From a virus, in IMG/VR virus record IMGVR_UViG_3300025645_000475, positions 1 to 23,193 of that record: a stretch of 23,193 bases of DNA; one strand, given 5' to 3'. Of the stretch, positions 14,501 to 21,945 are shown piece by piece (the stretch's first letter is position 1; each line of letters begins with the position of its first letter). The notes beneath the pieces are model-generated. The model saw only the letters and a list, made by a program, of their open reading frames with translations. It did not search any database and was not told where the DNA came from. The position numbers were made by a program, and so were the translations under genes.

Positions 14501-14815
14501 CAGTTCAGCGGGAAGCCAATCGCTATTCTGTTCAATATAAGAATAGATCTCTTCGGTCTTTGCTCTGTATCTTGTAGGCGAATTTTCAAACAACCAAATT
14601 GCTGGATTTTCAAATTCATTACCAGTTGAATTAAGCTCTTCAACAATTGGAGACCAAACATCAAGCAACGTAAAGTTCTTACTGTTAGAACCAGTGCCGC
14701 CCGTGTATTTCGTGGCATCAAAAGCCTTTGTCAAATTCTCCGTAATAGAATTAGGTGCTTGAGATATCGCGTTTTGAGGAAGGAAATCTAAGGAATCTGG
14801 TTTGTCAAAGTTCAT
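11585..14815 (-). CDS. Large ejection-type protein with ParB-like and zeta-toxin-like domains (polyvalent protein)
   Basis: The protein has 1076 residues. The N-terminal 250 include apolar, Gly/Ala-rich stretches (GFIRGAARFVGAMGTGFGDP; GMQAAFGAALPAAGATI) that could contact membrane. Residues about 335-535 form a ParB-like domain: GVTERLQGITTWDKYKAGI, the DGHQR motif at 388-392, and a helix-turn-helix-like tail (NIAEGTGTSIDAAKVLRVD). After a helical linker, about 812-945 is a zeta-toxin-type P-loop kinase domain: Walker A GPPAAGKST (820-828), LDSDEIKKTLPEY with candidate catalytic Asp (843 or 845), HEESS (864-868), and RRFVSTGR (929-936). Known zeta toxins phosphorylate UDP-GlcNAc. The usual acidic 'D/E-G-T-G' site reads LPKVGYS here, so activity is uncertain. 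Its place among ejection proteins suggests delivery with the DNA. Confidence 0.85.
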   Translation of the reverse strand: MNFDKPDSLDFLPQNAISQAPNSITENLTKAFDATKYTGGTGSNSKNFTLLDVWSPIVEELNSTGNEFENPAIWLFENSPTRYRAKTEEIYSYIEQNSDWLPAELKKVNPQFLDDTMKSFVENKEAEMAELVRNNPGFIRGAARFVGAMGTGFGDPVTLYTMPFGGWSKTLWKNIAQSAAVNAGAGAITELDVKEWYDELGLEYSYEDFIKNVGMQAAFGAALPAAGATIRMTGEQGLKGWNVLKNKLQKPLDIEDQAIVDALDNQADIESSNPLQSPNSIEAEFEHEARLSDASAAVRQGEIPRIPSEPTSPISPQAAQRSVDNLDGVIYDLDPMDIEVDAKTFQFKEGGDEFGVTERLQGITTWDKYKAGIVTVYEYADGRMAIADGHQRLGLAKRIRSQDPSQDIRVFAYKLRETDGITPPEARVIAAMKNIAEGTGTSIDAAKVLRVDPSRISELPPRSELVRQARDMMGLSDTAFGAVVNGVVPPNYGAIVGRLIDDEGLQDAAIEVLAKADPSNAFQAEAIVRQVRESDADQVKQISLFGEELVTESLYVERAKVLDRAYKELRRDKAAFETLVRNSERLEAEGNVLVKDVNQRKANTDAQTIALLQTLANRKGPLSDALNDAARTARDTNSYVAATGGFLDAVRRAIESGDFDRVSTGDIGRAVDGAPEITRSQVTDEPALEGFDEPSGVASERQADQLIADMFGADEIEPGSLQDLSRLLDQNSTREQIDNHPSVLSALDEIESRPDTVKIDGYDSDDWHNSRVYKINGEDVVSTDEAMLRFERDAEALAFKELNLDVEPVLANKELTIVLGPPAAGKSTIANELAIANRSAILDSDEIKKTLPEYEGGIGASAVHEESSNLAKELQALMIERGTNIVLPKVGYSASSIRDVISLYKNKGYKVRLVNMDVTPENAFQRMIRRFVSTGRIIPPEYLDRVGSNPSATYKTLKQEGVADGYAEIDNNGGFNEPKTVREISGENPLLGSSFDVPPGGRTGPDAIRSAEREGAEDLIQTEALADADMDLEVPIGQRLNEETGLVESTTVTLRDLKSEMDSEDAMIARLEFCTI

Positions 14816-17349
14816 TGGACGGCCTCAATTAACTTCAGAATATCGAACCTAAAAGGTGCGCCACTTAAATCAGAAACATATTTCGGCTCACCGTACTGAG
14901 TTGACCCAAAAGTAATACCGGCCATATTGCCACCCAGAGAAAGAACCTGCCAGTCATTTTTAGTATTTATTATTCCGTCACCATTTACTGAACTCAAAAT
15001 ACCCGCATCTACGACCTGATTGCTTGCTGCATATGCGGAGCTAAAATCAATATTGTTTAGTGCGTTTTCTATAGCTTCAGCACTAACACCGGCAGGCAAA
15101 AGAGTATTTTTTCCGCGAACTTCTTGAATGCCGCCAACAGAAACCCCGTCAGAAGACTTCATTCCAGAAGCCATTTCAATTGACTCTCTCCATAAGTCTG
15201 CGGAAAACTTATCTTGGCCTTGAGAAATATCAGCGTAAATCAGTTTTGCAGTTTCCTGTATTACCTTTTTGGTATTAGGTGCAAACTTCAAAGCCTCGTC
15301 TGTTAGTTCCAAAAATATAGATTCTGTGTTTGTAGGAGTAAAATCATTTATCTTGTTGCCAGCTTTTAAATACTCAAGACCCCGAAGCGCAAAGTTGGCG
15401 GCGCTCATATTTCCTTCATTTACCAAAGCGCCGATACCAGCGAACTCTGGGGAAGAGCTAGATATTTCTGAAAGCATCTGTGGAACCGCTGGACCTCCTC
15501 CTTCGACAATACTGCCGAGGAAAGACATCAGTTTAGACCTATCTGTTTGGGGCGATTTTAAAAACTCTGTAAGGAGATCTCTTTCCTGAGCCGTAAAAAA
15601 TTTAGGCTCTACGCCATACTTAGATGCAATCACCTGAGCGTCAACTACACGCTTCTTAACATTAGCTATAACATCAGGATTTTGTGCAGTTGGATTTATT
15701 GTGGAGATTTGTATTTGATTATTGTTAGAATCTTTCACTCCAACATTCATAGCAAAAGTTAATGGATCATCTGCAAGTTGAGTTTCCATATTGCTCAACA
15801 TTTTTTCAGCAAGGTTTAATTGCTTTAGCTCAATAGATGTATCAACCCCCTCTGCACGGAGACCAGACATATAATCAGCAATCTGCGCTGGGGTATATGC
15901 CTGCAATCGAGATCCAAGCTCACCGGTTTCTAATAAAGTTCCAAGCTCTGCTTGCAGATCTCCACGCAAATTAGGTGGGATTTCAGAAAGTCTTTCCACA
16001 AGGCTCGCCATGTCTTCAGGATTTACGGCTATTCCCTTGTCAACGATATCTTGGAATGTGCTTACATCGCTTGATAGGGCATCAACTATTGGCTCAAACT
16101 GTGCCTTTTCCGCATCAGACGCAGCCTTCATAGCTGTTTTAGCGGCTGTTAAATAAGCTTGAGCAACCTGCAATGTTTCAGCTTCTAGCAAGGTATCAAT
16201 GCCAGCTCCCCCTAATCCCTGTATCCCGGACTTGAGAGACTCAACTTCATTGTAAAGATCTTCAGCCGTCATGGATCTATACACTGATGCATTTTCTGCG
16301 TTGAACTCTAAATCTGCAATAGCAAGTCTTGCTGCTGCGCCTTGATCCCCCAGGGCATCTGCGCGCTGTTTCAGAGTAGCAACTTGTTTTTCAGAAGGCA
16401 TCCCACCCAAAGCAAGAACTCTTTCAAGCTCTGCGACTTCCGATACAACAGCGTTATTCTCACCCCTAGTTACGGCAAGAGCGGAGTTATAATCTGCGTT
16501 TAGTGATTTTCTAATGCCTTGCGTTTGGGATAACGTCATGCCAGGGAGAGCTTGAGTCTCCATGATTTTAAGCATTTCTTGCTTTCCCTCAAGTGATGCA
16601 ACATTAAATTCATACACTAGCTTTTCTTTGTAAGCAGCATTGTAAACATTCTCTGCAAATTCAGCGGCTTCAGACTCTGTAGCACCAAGCCCGATCTGAA
16701 GCTCTGTTTCAACGGCGATCTTCTTGTTTATTTCTTCTATGGTCATGCCGGGAAGGATTGCCGATTCTAATATGCCCTTTGCTCCACGTTCAGCAGCATT
16801 AGATCTTTTTATCGCCTGCTTTTGAGCCTGCAATTTAACATAATAATTAGAATACTTTTCAGTTGCCGTAGCAGCAGCACCTTGCAAATTAACTTTTAAG
16901 ACAGAAGATGCAGTTGGATCTATTACCCTGAGAGACTCCGAGTAACCATCAGTTACATCTGCAAGCTGTGACTGAATGACCGAGAAGGGAGTTTCATTCT
17001 TTTCACCGTCAGTCAAAATACGGGAGATCTCAATCTCAGCAGTATTCTGAATTTCAGCAACAGCAACGCGACTTCCAAGCTCATACGCCGCACGATCAGC
17101 AATGGTAAACGCACCACCCTTTTCATCAATAGCCTCTAGTGTTGAGACCGCGCCCTCTTCCTGCACTCGCTCTTGACCGCGAATTGTAGCAGCCCTAGCA
17201 GCTTCCTTAAAAGCAAAGTCGGACATACGATTAAGTTGCTGAGAAAGGTTCTGAGAATATCTTGCCTGCTCCCGCGTATCAGCAAAATCAATACTACCTG
17301 GTTGACGGGTTCTTACACCTAATCGCTGATATCGTGGGAGCTGTGCCAT
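14812..17349 (-). CDS. Internal virion protein, gp15-like position
   Basis: The protein has 845 residues. It begins MAQLPRYQRLGVRTRQPGSI, then REQARYSQNLSQQLNRMSDF, an N-terminal pattern I recognise from core proteins of marine short-tailed phages. The body is almost entirely helical (Ala/Glu/Leu/Lys-rich), consistent with the tube-forming ejection proteins of T7-like virions. The last 70 residues change to a compact beta-rich module (GDGIINTKNDWQVLSLGGNM; GSTQYGEPKYVSDL). No enzyme motif is seen. It is expected to sit in the head core above the portal and to leave with the DNA. It lies between the gp14-like protein and the ParB/zeta protein, and its stop overlaps the next start (ATGA). Confidence 0.75.
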   Translation of the reverse strand: MAQLPRYQRLGVRTRQPGSIDFADTREQARYSQNLSQQLNRMSDFAFKEAARAATIRGQERVQEEGAVSTLEAIDEKGGAFTIADRAAYELGSRVAVAEIQNTAEIEISRILTDGEKNETPFSVIQSQLADVTDGYSESLRVIDPTASSVLKVNLQGAAATATEKYSNYYVKLQAQKQAIKRSNAAERGAKGILESAILPGMTIEEINKKIAVETELQIGLGATESEAAEFAENVYNAAYKEKLVYEFNVASLEGKQEMLKIMETQALPGMTLSQTQGIRKSLNADYNSALAVTRGENNAVVSEVAELERVLALGGMPSEKQVATLKQRADALGDQGAAARLAIADLEFNAENASVYRSMTAEDLYNEVESLKSGIQGLGGAGIDTLLEAETLQVAQAYLTAAKTAMKAASDAEKAQFEPIVDALSSDVSTFQDIVDKGIAVNPEDMASLVERLSEIPPNLRGDLQAELGTLLETGELGSRLQAYTPAQIADYMSGLRAEGVDTSIELKQLNLAEKMLSNMETQLADDPLTFAMNVGVKDSNNNQIQISTINPTAQNPDVIANVKKRVVDAQVIASKYGVEPKFFTAQERDLLTEFLKSPQTDRSKLMSFLGSIVEGGGPAVPQMLSEISSSSPEFAGIGALVNEGNMSAANFALRGLEYLKAGNKINDFTPTNTESIFLELTDEALKFAPNTKKVIQETAKLIYADISQGQDKFSADLWRESIEMASGMKSSDGVSVGGIQEVRGKNTLLPAGVSAEAIENALNNIDFSSAYAASNQVVDAGILSSVNGDGIINTKNDWQVLSLGGNMAGITFGSTQYGEPKYVSDLSGAPFRFDILKLIEAVQ

Positions 17350-17362
17350 TCTTTAACCTAAC

Positions 17363-17815
17363 CTAACTAAATAACTGACCGGCCATGTAAGCCGCTTCGC
17401 CAACACTTGCGGCGGCGCTTACGTTTGCACTTAGCTGGGCAGTTCGACCAGCGGACCTGTATATTCCAGCCTGTTGTGTTGCCTCACCTAGAGCGAGAGC
17501 CGCGTTGTCCTCAGAGATTGAAAACTCTCTACTGCCTTCCGACATAGCAAACATCTGCATAGTTGCAGCCGATCCAGATGTAGGATCTACACCACCAGCA
17601 CCGGCACGGGCAACAATCGCCGCAAGTGTTTCATTTAGATTTCGCAAAGCATCAGAGCCTTGCTGTTTATAAGCAATCGCCTCAGATCGACCTTTTAAAT
17701 CCGCAGCCTGAGCTTGCTGTTCGTAACCCGCTTGTTGAGCGCGACCAACATCTCTTTGCGCACTAGCCTGCCCTAACTTACTTCCAATCGATATGGCTGT
17801 AAAAGCATATTCCAT
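17363..17815 (-). CDS. Internal virion protein, gp14-like
   Basis: The protein has 150 residues. It begins MEYAFTAISIGSKLGQASAQ, a hydrophobic start followed by an Ala/Gln-rich helix (VGRAQQAGYEQQAQAADLKG), a central helix-turn (LNETLAAIVARAGAGGVDPT, with SGSAATMQMFA following), and a C-terminal helix with apolar face (ANVSAAASVGEAAYMAGQLF). Size, Ala/Gln content and the 'ARAGAGGVDPTSGSA' turn fit the gp14 (internal virion protein B) group, the smallest ejected protein, which helps form the outer-membrane pore. GGGGA serves as ribosome site. It follows the tail nozzle gene by one base, as in T7-like order. Confidence 0.75.
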   Translation of the reverse strand: MEYAFTAISIGSKLGQASAQRDVGRAQQAGYEQQAQAADLKGRSEAIAYKQQGSDALRNLNETLAAIVARAGAGGVDPTSGSAATMQMFAMSEGSREFSISEDNAALALGEATQQAGIYRSAGRTAQLSANVSAAASVGEAAYMAGQLFS

Positions 17816-17816
17816 T

Positions 17817-20015
17817 TTAATTCCCCACGCTCAAACGGTACTCAAGACCGAGAACAATCATTTCCAATGGAACATTCTGGCTAATCGTAATCTGCCCCGT
17901 TCCGCTATAGCCCAGCAAGCCATGCACAGTTTTTATGCCAGTGAAAGCCTCTACCGGTGAGTCCAGCACATCCTCGCCAAAGTTTCTAAACGAGATCTGC
18001 TTGCCGTTAATCGTCATATCCTTCGTGCTGTTCACAATAGCATCAACCTGGATAATACGCTTCTTAAAGCCCTGCACAGATCCAGAAGATAGCACCGGCT
18101 CCGCAGGCATTGTTCTAGCCGTGACCGTGTAATTCAAACCAACCTGGTAGCTAGACGTAGCAGCCGAAGCAAAAGTAACTGTGTAGGGAGATGCTGGGAC
18201 CGTCTGTTCTGGCTCCAGAACGCCATCTCTAATGATCTGGACTGTCTCCCCCTCAAGATGCTGTAACGTCACTGAGGACGCCGCTCCGCCCTCCTTAGCG
18301 CTATCTAGCGTGAGATCTGGGTCAAACTTCTCCAGCATATAATTGTCAGTGCCATCAATCGTCCTTTTAACGATCACATAAACGTCTGCAACCTCAACGC
18401 CAATTGCTATGAACTCACCATCCGTTGTAAACCGACTTGGCGCAATAACATTCTGACCGACCAAGATAGAGTAGACAGCCATCGATCCGTCAGTGCCGTT
18501 TACCACAAACAGGCGATCCGACTCATCCGTAGACGCAGCCCTACGCGCCGCCATATCCACAGGGTTCTTGAGCAAGTGAGAGCTTAACGCCGATATGTTC
18601 TGTACCTGATAGGACGCTGTAGTATCGCCAAACTGGAATACGTTGATAGATTTACCCTGGCGCTGAATAAAGATTGACGCACCGTTTAGCTCTTCTATCG
18701 GAATGCCTGACTTTGCACCGAGCCTAGTTTGCGGACGGACAAAGAAGTTGGACGGTGTAATTGGCTCATTGGTCCCTTGCAGGATTACAAACTCACCACC
18801 TGTCGTAAAGATCCGAAAGTCATTGCCGGAAAACAAATTCACAATAGTGTTTAGCTGATTGGTATTAATCGTTGCCTCAACGCTCTCATCGTCAAGACCA
18901 GAGCCAGCATTGAAATCAAAGTAGTTGATTACACCAGAACCCCAGATTGTGTTGGGGCGAGACTTAGATCCGCCGAAATACAACCGGCCCTCATGGAATG
19001 CAGCAGACCGAGGCCAGCCGCGAGTGTTTGACCAAACATCCTCATAGCCATGTTCACTCTCCCAGAAACCAGCGGTAATGGCGTCCGTGTCAAAGAAGTC
19101 CACTTCCGTTACAGCCTTCATAACTGTAGGCGATACATACTCAACATATCGAGCGCGACCAAATGTGCTTGTGACTTGGGCGTATTCGCCAACGGCAGAG
19201 GGCGCAAAAGCCTCCACCTTGTAACCCGTGGTATTATCGGGAGCCGTATCCCATGCGGGGTAGACAGTCAGCACCTTAGTAGAGGCTACATAGTCCTCAA
19301 CGTGCCGAGTCTGACCGGAGCCTGTGCCGGAAGTTAATGTAATGAACATACCATTTGGCTGATCGTCAGTGCCGTAACTAGACGCCGCCTTCAAGGTAAT
19401 TGTATTCGCTCCACCCGCTTGGGCCGTACCGTTGTCAGTAGTCGTCGACGAAGCTGTGATCGTGATATTGCCGGTTGACGCGCTAGGCGTAATTGTAAAA
19501 TCAGGCATATGCGTATCGAAGGCATAGGCGTACTGAGGAAGGTTTGTTATAGGTAGGTTTTCCAGCGTCCAGCTTGTGTCACTGTTGCGCACAAGTCTCT
19601 TGGTTTGAAGATCCTCATGGCACAAAATAAGCGTATCAACCGCCTGGGTATAGTTAATCTCGTCCAGCATAGCGGTAGTGATGTCGGTCGCTGTAATGTA
19701 ATCGTTACCAGATCCGTTAATATTCGTTTGCAAGACGCCGGCCTTAAAGACATAGATCCTTTGGTTAACAAATACTAACAGGTAGCTATCATCAACGCTA
19801 AACTCAAATGGGATTACCTTGAAATCAGTGAAGCTTGAGCCGAAGTCATAGATGAACTGCGTACCATCACGGCGCTTAAATCCGCCTTGAGGCTGAATGA
19901 TTACATTCGTGGCTTCCTCAAGAGCGTTTTTGTATTGAGCTAAATCGGTACGAGCGCGGATAAGCGGATCAAGCTCGCCAACCGAGAAATTGGTTTGGAA
20001 CTGCATAATCCGCAT
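17817..20015 (-). CDS. Tail tube nozzle / tail tubular protein B (gp12-like)
   Basis: The protein has 732 residues. The N-terminus (MRIMQFQTNFSVGELDPLIR, then ATNVIIQPQGGFKRRDGTQF) is the hallmark of the gp12-like nozzle proteins of short-tailed phages: N-F-S-GEL-P, followed by N-I--P-GG--RR-GT-F. The rest is beta-rich, with a central domain that includes HEGRLYFGGSKSRPNTIWGS and a long C-terminal beta part ending EMIVLGLEYRLSVGN. The protein forms the distal tube through which DNA leaves and that seals it before infection. The start at 20015 has GAGA upstream; a second in-frame ATG three codons later is also possible. Confidence 0.88.
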   Translation of the reverse strand: MRIMQFQTNFSVGELDPLIRARTDLAQYKNALEEATNVIIQPQGGFKRRDGTQFIYDFGSSFTDFKVIPFEFSVDDSYLLVFVNQRIYVFKAGVLQTNINGSGNDYITATDITTAMLDEINYTQAVDTLILCHEDLQTKRLVRNSDTSWTLENLPITNLPQYAYAFDTHMPDFTITPSASTGNITITASSTTTDNGTAQAGGANTITLKAASSYGTDDQPNGMFITLTSGTGSGQTRHVEDYVASTKVLTVYPAWDTAPDNTTGYKVEAFAPSAVGEYAQVTSTFGRARYVEYVSPTVMKAVTEVDFFDTDAITAGFWESEHGYEDVWSNTRGWPRSAAFHEGRLYFGGSKSRPNTIWGSGVINYFDFNAGSGLDDESVEATINTNQLNTIVNLFSGNDFRIFTTGGEFVILQGTNEPITPSNFFVRPQTRLGAKSGIPIEELNGASIFIQRQGKSINVFQFGDTTASYQVQNISALSSHLLKNPVDMAARRAASTDESDRLFVVNGTDGSMAVYSILVGQNVIAPSRFTTDGEFIAIGVEVADVYVIVKRTIDGTDNYMLEKFDPDLTLDSAKEGGAASSVTLQHLEGETVQIIRDGVLEPEQTVPASPYTVTFASAATSSYQVGLNYTVTARTMPAEPVLSSGSVQGFKKRIIQVDAIVNSTKDMTINGKQISFRNFGEDVLDSPVEAFTGIKTVHGLLGYSGTGQITISQNVPLEMIVLGLEYRLSVGN

Positions 20016-20016
20016 A

Positions 20017-20634
20017 TTAGTATCTCACATCAATAAGAGAATAATCCTCAATGATCTGCGGCGGCTTACCGCGACTATCTATGTTCATTGCCTCACGCAT
20101 CAAGCCACCACGGTTTGACTCACCGGGTGAGCCATATGCCAAGGCTCGAAAGTAGTCTGACTTGCTAATCTGATCGGTAATTGTAAAGGCTAACTCAGCA
20201 GCCAGTGAGGTGCGGAGAAGGCGCACAAAGTAATTTGGCATTTTGCTTTCATCGATTGTACCTTGGTAGTCGATAAAGACCTTCTCGAAATTTGTGTATA
20301 ACTGATCGCCGTAAACTTCCCATCCATACCGAACCGGGTTCTCGCCAATACCAGCGCTTGTAAATAGGGCTAAGACACCAGAGAGCATATCTCCCGGCAT
20401 CTGATAGGCATACTTCCATTCATCGATAGGAGCAGTAGACAGCCGATTTAGCTGCACCTTTTTAACGCTCCAGCTCCATTGATAGTTTGAAAGCAGCGAG
20501 TCACGGAGATCTGGATAAAGTCGATCACAAGCCTGGGCTGAGTCAGATCCTTCTGTAAAAGAAGAAATGGGCGAAGCGCCCAACAGTATCAGAGCATCCG
20601 AGCAGATCGAGAGTGAAGTATCACCAGCAGCCAT
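20017..20634 (-). CDS. Tail tubular protein A / head-tail adaptor (gp11-like)
   Basis: The protein has 205 residues. It begins MAAGDTSLSICSDALILLGA, then SFTEGSDSAQACDRLYPDLR and SLLSNYQWSWSVKKVQLNR, the typical gp11-like adaptor pattern (cluster of helices with the conserved Y-------L--Y-W-----). It docks twelve-fold below the portal and carries the nozzle. The start at 20634 is chosen because it has GGAG in good position and begins the family-like sequence; an open frame extends further upstream but runs through the hairpin region and into the preceding gene. It ends one base before the nozzle gene. Confidence 0.9.
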   Translation of the reverse strand: MAAGDTSLSICSDALILLGASPISSFTEGSDSAQACDRLYPDLRDSLLSNYQWSWSVKKVQLNRLSTAPIDEWKYAYQMPGDMLSGVLALFTSAGIGENPVRYGWEVYGDQLYTNFEKVFIDYQGTIDESKMPNYFVRLLRTSLAAELAFTITDQISKSDYFRALAYGSPGESNRGGLMREAMNIDSRGKPPQIIEDYSLIDVRY

Positions 20635-20657
20635 AATCGTTCTCCGTAAAGGGTAAA

Positions 20658-20680
20658 GGGGGCCAGTGGGTCCAGCCCCC
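20658..20680 (-). terminator. GC-rich hairpin between head and tail genes
   Basis: A perfect 6-bp stem GGGGGC (20658-20663) / GCCCCC (20675-20680) with an 11-base loop lies in the 53-base gap between the small head protein and the adaptor. Read on the minus strand the stem can be extended by A-T, G-T and A-T pairs and is followed by TTTACCCTTT. It resembles a weak intrinsic terminator or an attenuator that would lower tail-gene transcription relative to capsid. It could also be an mRNA end stabiliser. Confidence 0.55.
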
Positions 20681-20687
20681 TCTTTCT

Positions 20688-20927
20688 TTAGATTACTGCC
20701 GTTGTAATAACGCCAGAGGTGTTGGTGGCGACAAGCGTTTGACCGCCATCGCTGCCGTATGTGTAGATCCAATCACCAGTAGTGATAAGAGCCTCAACTG
20801 TGTTGAAATAACCAGAGCCTGCAATAGTAGCTTTGTTATCACCAGAAGATTTGTAGCTATAGATAGCTGGAGCATTGCCGCTTTTAGAAGCGCCAACTGT
20901 TGCCCAATTTGCTGTTGCGAATGCCAT
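20688..20927 (-). CDS. Small head protein, possible capsid decoration
   Basis: The protein has 79 residues. It begins MAFATANWATVGASKSGNAP and continues as a beta-rich chain (IYSYKSSGDNKATIAGSGYF; WIYTYGSDGGQTLVATN) with many Ser/Thr/Gly and few charges. It is placed directly after the major capsid gene, with its own strong GGAG, and before a terminator-like hairpin, so it should be expressed at nearly capsid level. A decoration or head-structural role is inferred from position and size; the family is common in marine phages, but I cannot name it with certainty. Confidence 0.75.
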   Translation of the reverse strand: MAFATANWATVGASKSGNAPAIYSYKSSGDNKATIAGSGYFNTVEALITTGDWIYTYGSDGGQTLVATNTSGVITTAVI

Positions 20928-20939
20928 GTCTTATTCTCC

Positions 20940-21773
20940 TTATTCAGTGCAAGAAATTTTGACAATGCCTTCGCCGTCGATTGAGACGGAACCAGCAGAG
21001 AACATGGAGCTAACCAAGAACGATGTCTTTTCTGGGACATAGTTGACTTCGGTTTTCTGAGCCATCGACTCAGCATAGCCCATCGAATCTTTGTGCCAGG
21101 CAAAGCAAGTACGAGTAGAAGGCTTAGGAATGCCGCCTTCGTCGCGGTCGCCCATTGTCAAGATGTTGAAGCCCATGAACGTGTTGATCTCACCCTGGAC
21201 AAGAGCTTTTACAGAAGCAAAGTCTTGGCTTGTGATTTCAGTTTCACCGAGCAAAGCGTCAAGCTGAGAAGCGTGCATGAGCAAGTTACGGCCTTCAGAA
21301 GGTACGTTCTTCTCATTCATAGCTTTCGCAGTAGCGCGGAGCTTTTCGATGTTCATGTTTGTGCCAGCACCACCGATTGTTGTTGCAACAGTAGATGTGC
21401 CAGTGGCCGCGTTCAGAGCATCGATCATGATCTGGTCCATGCGACGAGCAATAGACTTAGATACAACCTGTACCAATTCAGAACGCTCATCAAAGTTGAT
21501 GTGGGACTGTTGGAAGATGTCTGAGTATTCTGCTGCAATGTAGTCTTCCATTGTCGCAGTTACTTGGCCGTATGTGACGTTAAGTGGAGTAACATCGGTT
21601 TGTGGTACGCGGAGCGTAGCTACACCTTTACCGATTGTTGGGAACTTAACAGTGTTACCGGCAACGCCGGTGCGGGTCCGCATTGTGCCACGAAGCACAG
21701 ATTCGGCTTGATACGCTTGTTTGACCTCAGAATCGAAAAGATCAACAAACGCGGTTGAGACGTTAATCGCCAT
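20940..21773 (-). CDS. Major capsid protein (HK97-fold type)
   Basis: The protein has 277 residues. It begins MAINVSTAFVDLFDSEVKQA and holds segments of the phage capsid family that I recognise from marine short-tailed phages: RTRTGVAGNTVKFPTIGKGV, ERSELVQVVSKSIARRMDQI, the P-domain-like helix LRATAKAMNEKNVPSEGRN, and the A-domain-like end (YVPEKTSFLVSSMFSAG). Preceding in-frame residues (MKRKRRFLQ) come from the ribosome site and are not used. The start at 21773 has a strong GGAGG (minus strand, at 21787-21783) spaced 9 bases away. It lies behind a structured leader and next to the scaffold, as expected for the most abundant protein of the virion. Confidence 0.92.
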   Translation of the reverse strand: MAINVSTAFVDLFDSEVKQAYQAESVLRGTMRTRTGVAGNTVKFPTIGKGVATLRVPQTDVTPLNVTYGQVTATMEDYIAAEYSDIFQQSHINFDERSELVQVVSKSIARRMDQIMIDALNAATGTSTVATTIGGAGTNMNIEKLRATAKAMNEKNVPSEGRNLLMHASQLDALLGETEITSQDFASVKALVQGEINTFMGFNILTMGDRDEGGIPKPSTRTCFAWHKDSMGYAESMAQKTEVNYVPEKTSFLVSSMFSAGSVSIDGEGIVKISCTE

Positions 21774-21782
21774 TTGCAAAAA

Positions 21783-21926
21783 CCTCCTTTTGCGTTTCAA
21801 TTAAACGCTTCCGTTATCCGAGGTTCCGGGCGGTCGCTTGCGCGTTATGGCCGCGCCAACCAGTAGATTACTACATCCAACGGGCCGAGCACGGTTAGCC
21901 GTTAAGGCTAAAATACACGCAAGCGA
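21783..21926 (-). promoter_or_regulatory. Structured 5' leader of the capsid gene
   Basis: The 172-base gap between scaffold and capsid genes is the only sizeable one in the late operon and is full of complementary segments. A perfect 9-bp pair TCGCTTGCG (21834-21842) / CGCAAGCGA (21918-21926) encloses two perfect hairpins: GTAG/CTAC (21863-21866/21871-21874, loop ATTA) and TTAGCC/GGCTAA (21895-21900/21906-21911, 5-base loop). A further hairpin GCGTTT/AAACGC (21792-21797/21803-21808, 5-base loop) stands just upstream of the GGAGG ribosome site (minus strand, 21783-21787). A role in mRNA processing, stability or initiation of capsid synthesis is inferred; a phage promoter here is also possible, though no consensus was recognised. 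Confidence 0.55.
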
Positions 21927-21945
21927 TATTTATTGCAAGTCTCTA

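Noticed and set aside
20635-20772. A longer N-terminus for the adaptor protein
   Set aside because: It would run back through the hairpin and overlap the small head gene; the family-like sequence begins at ATG 20634 after a good GGAG.
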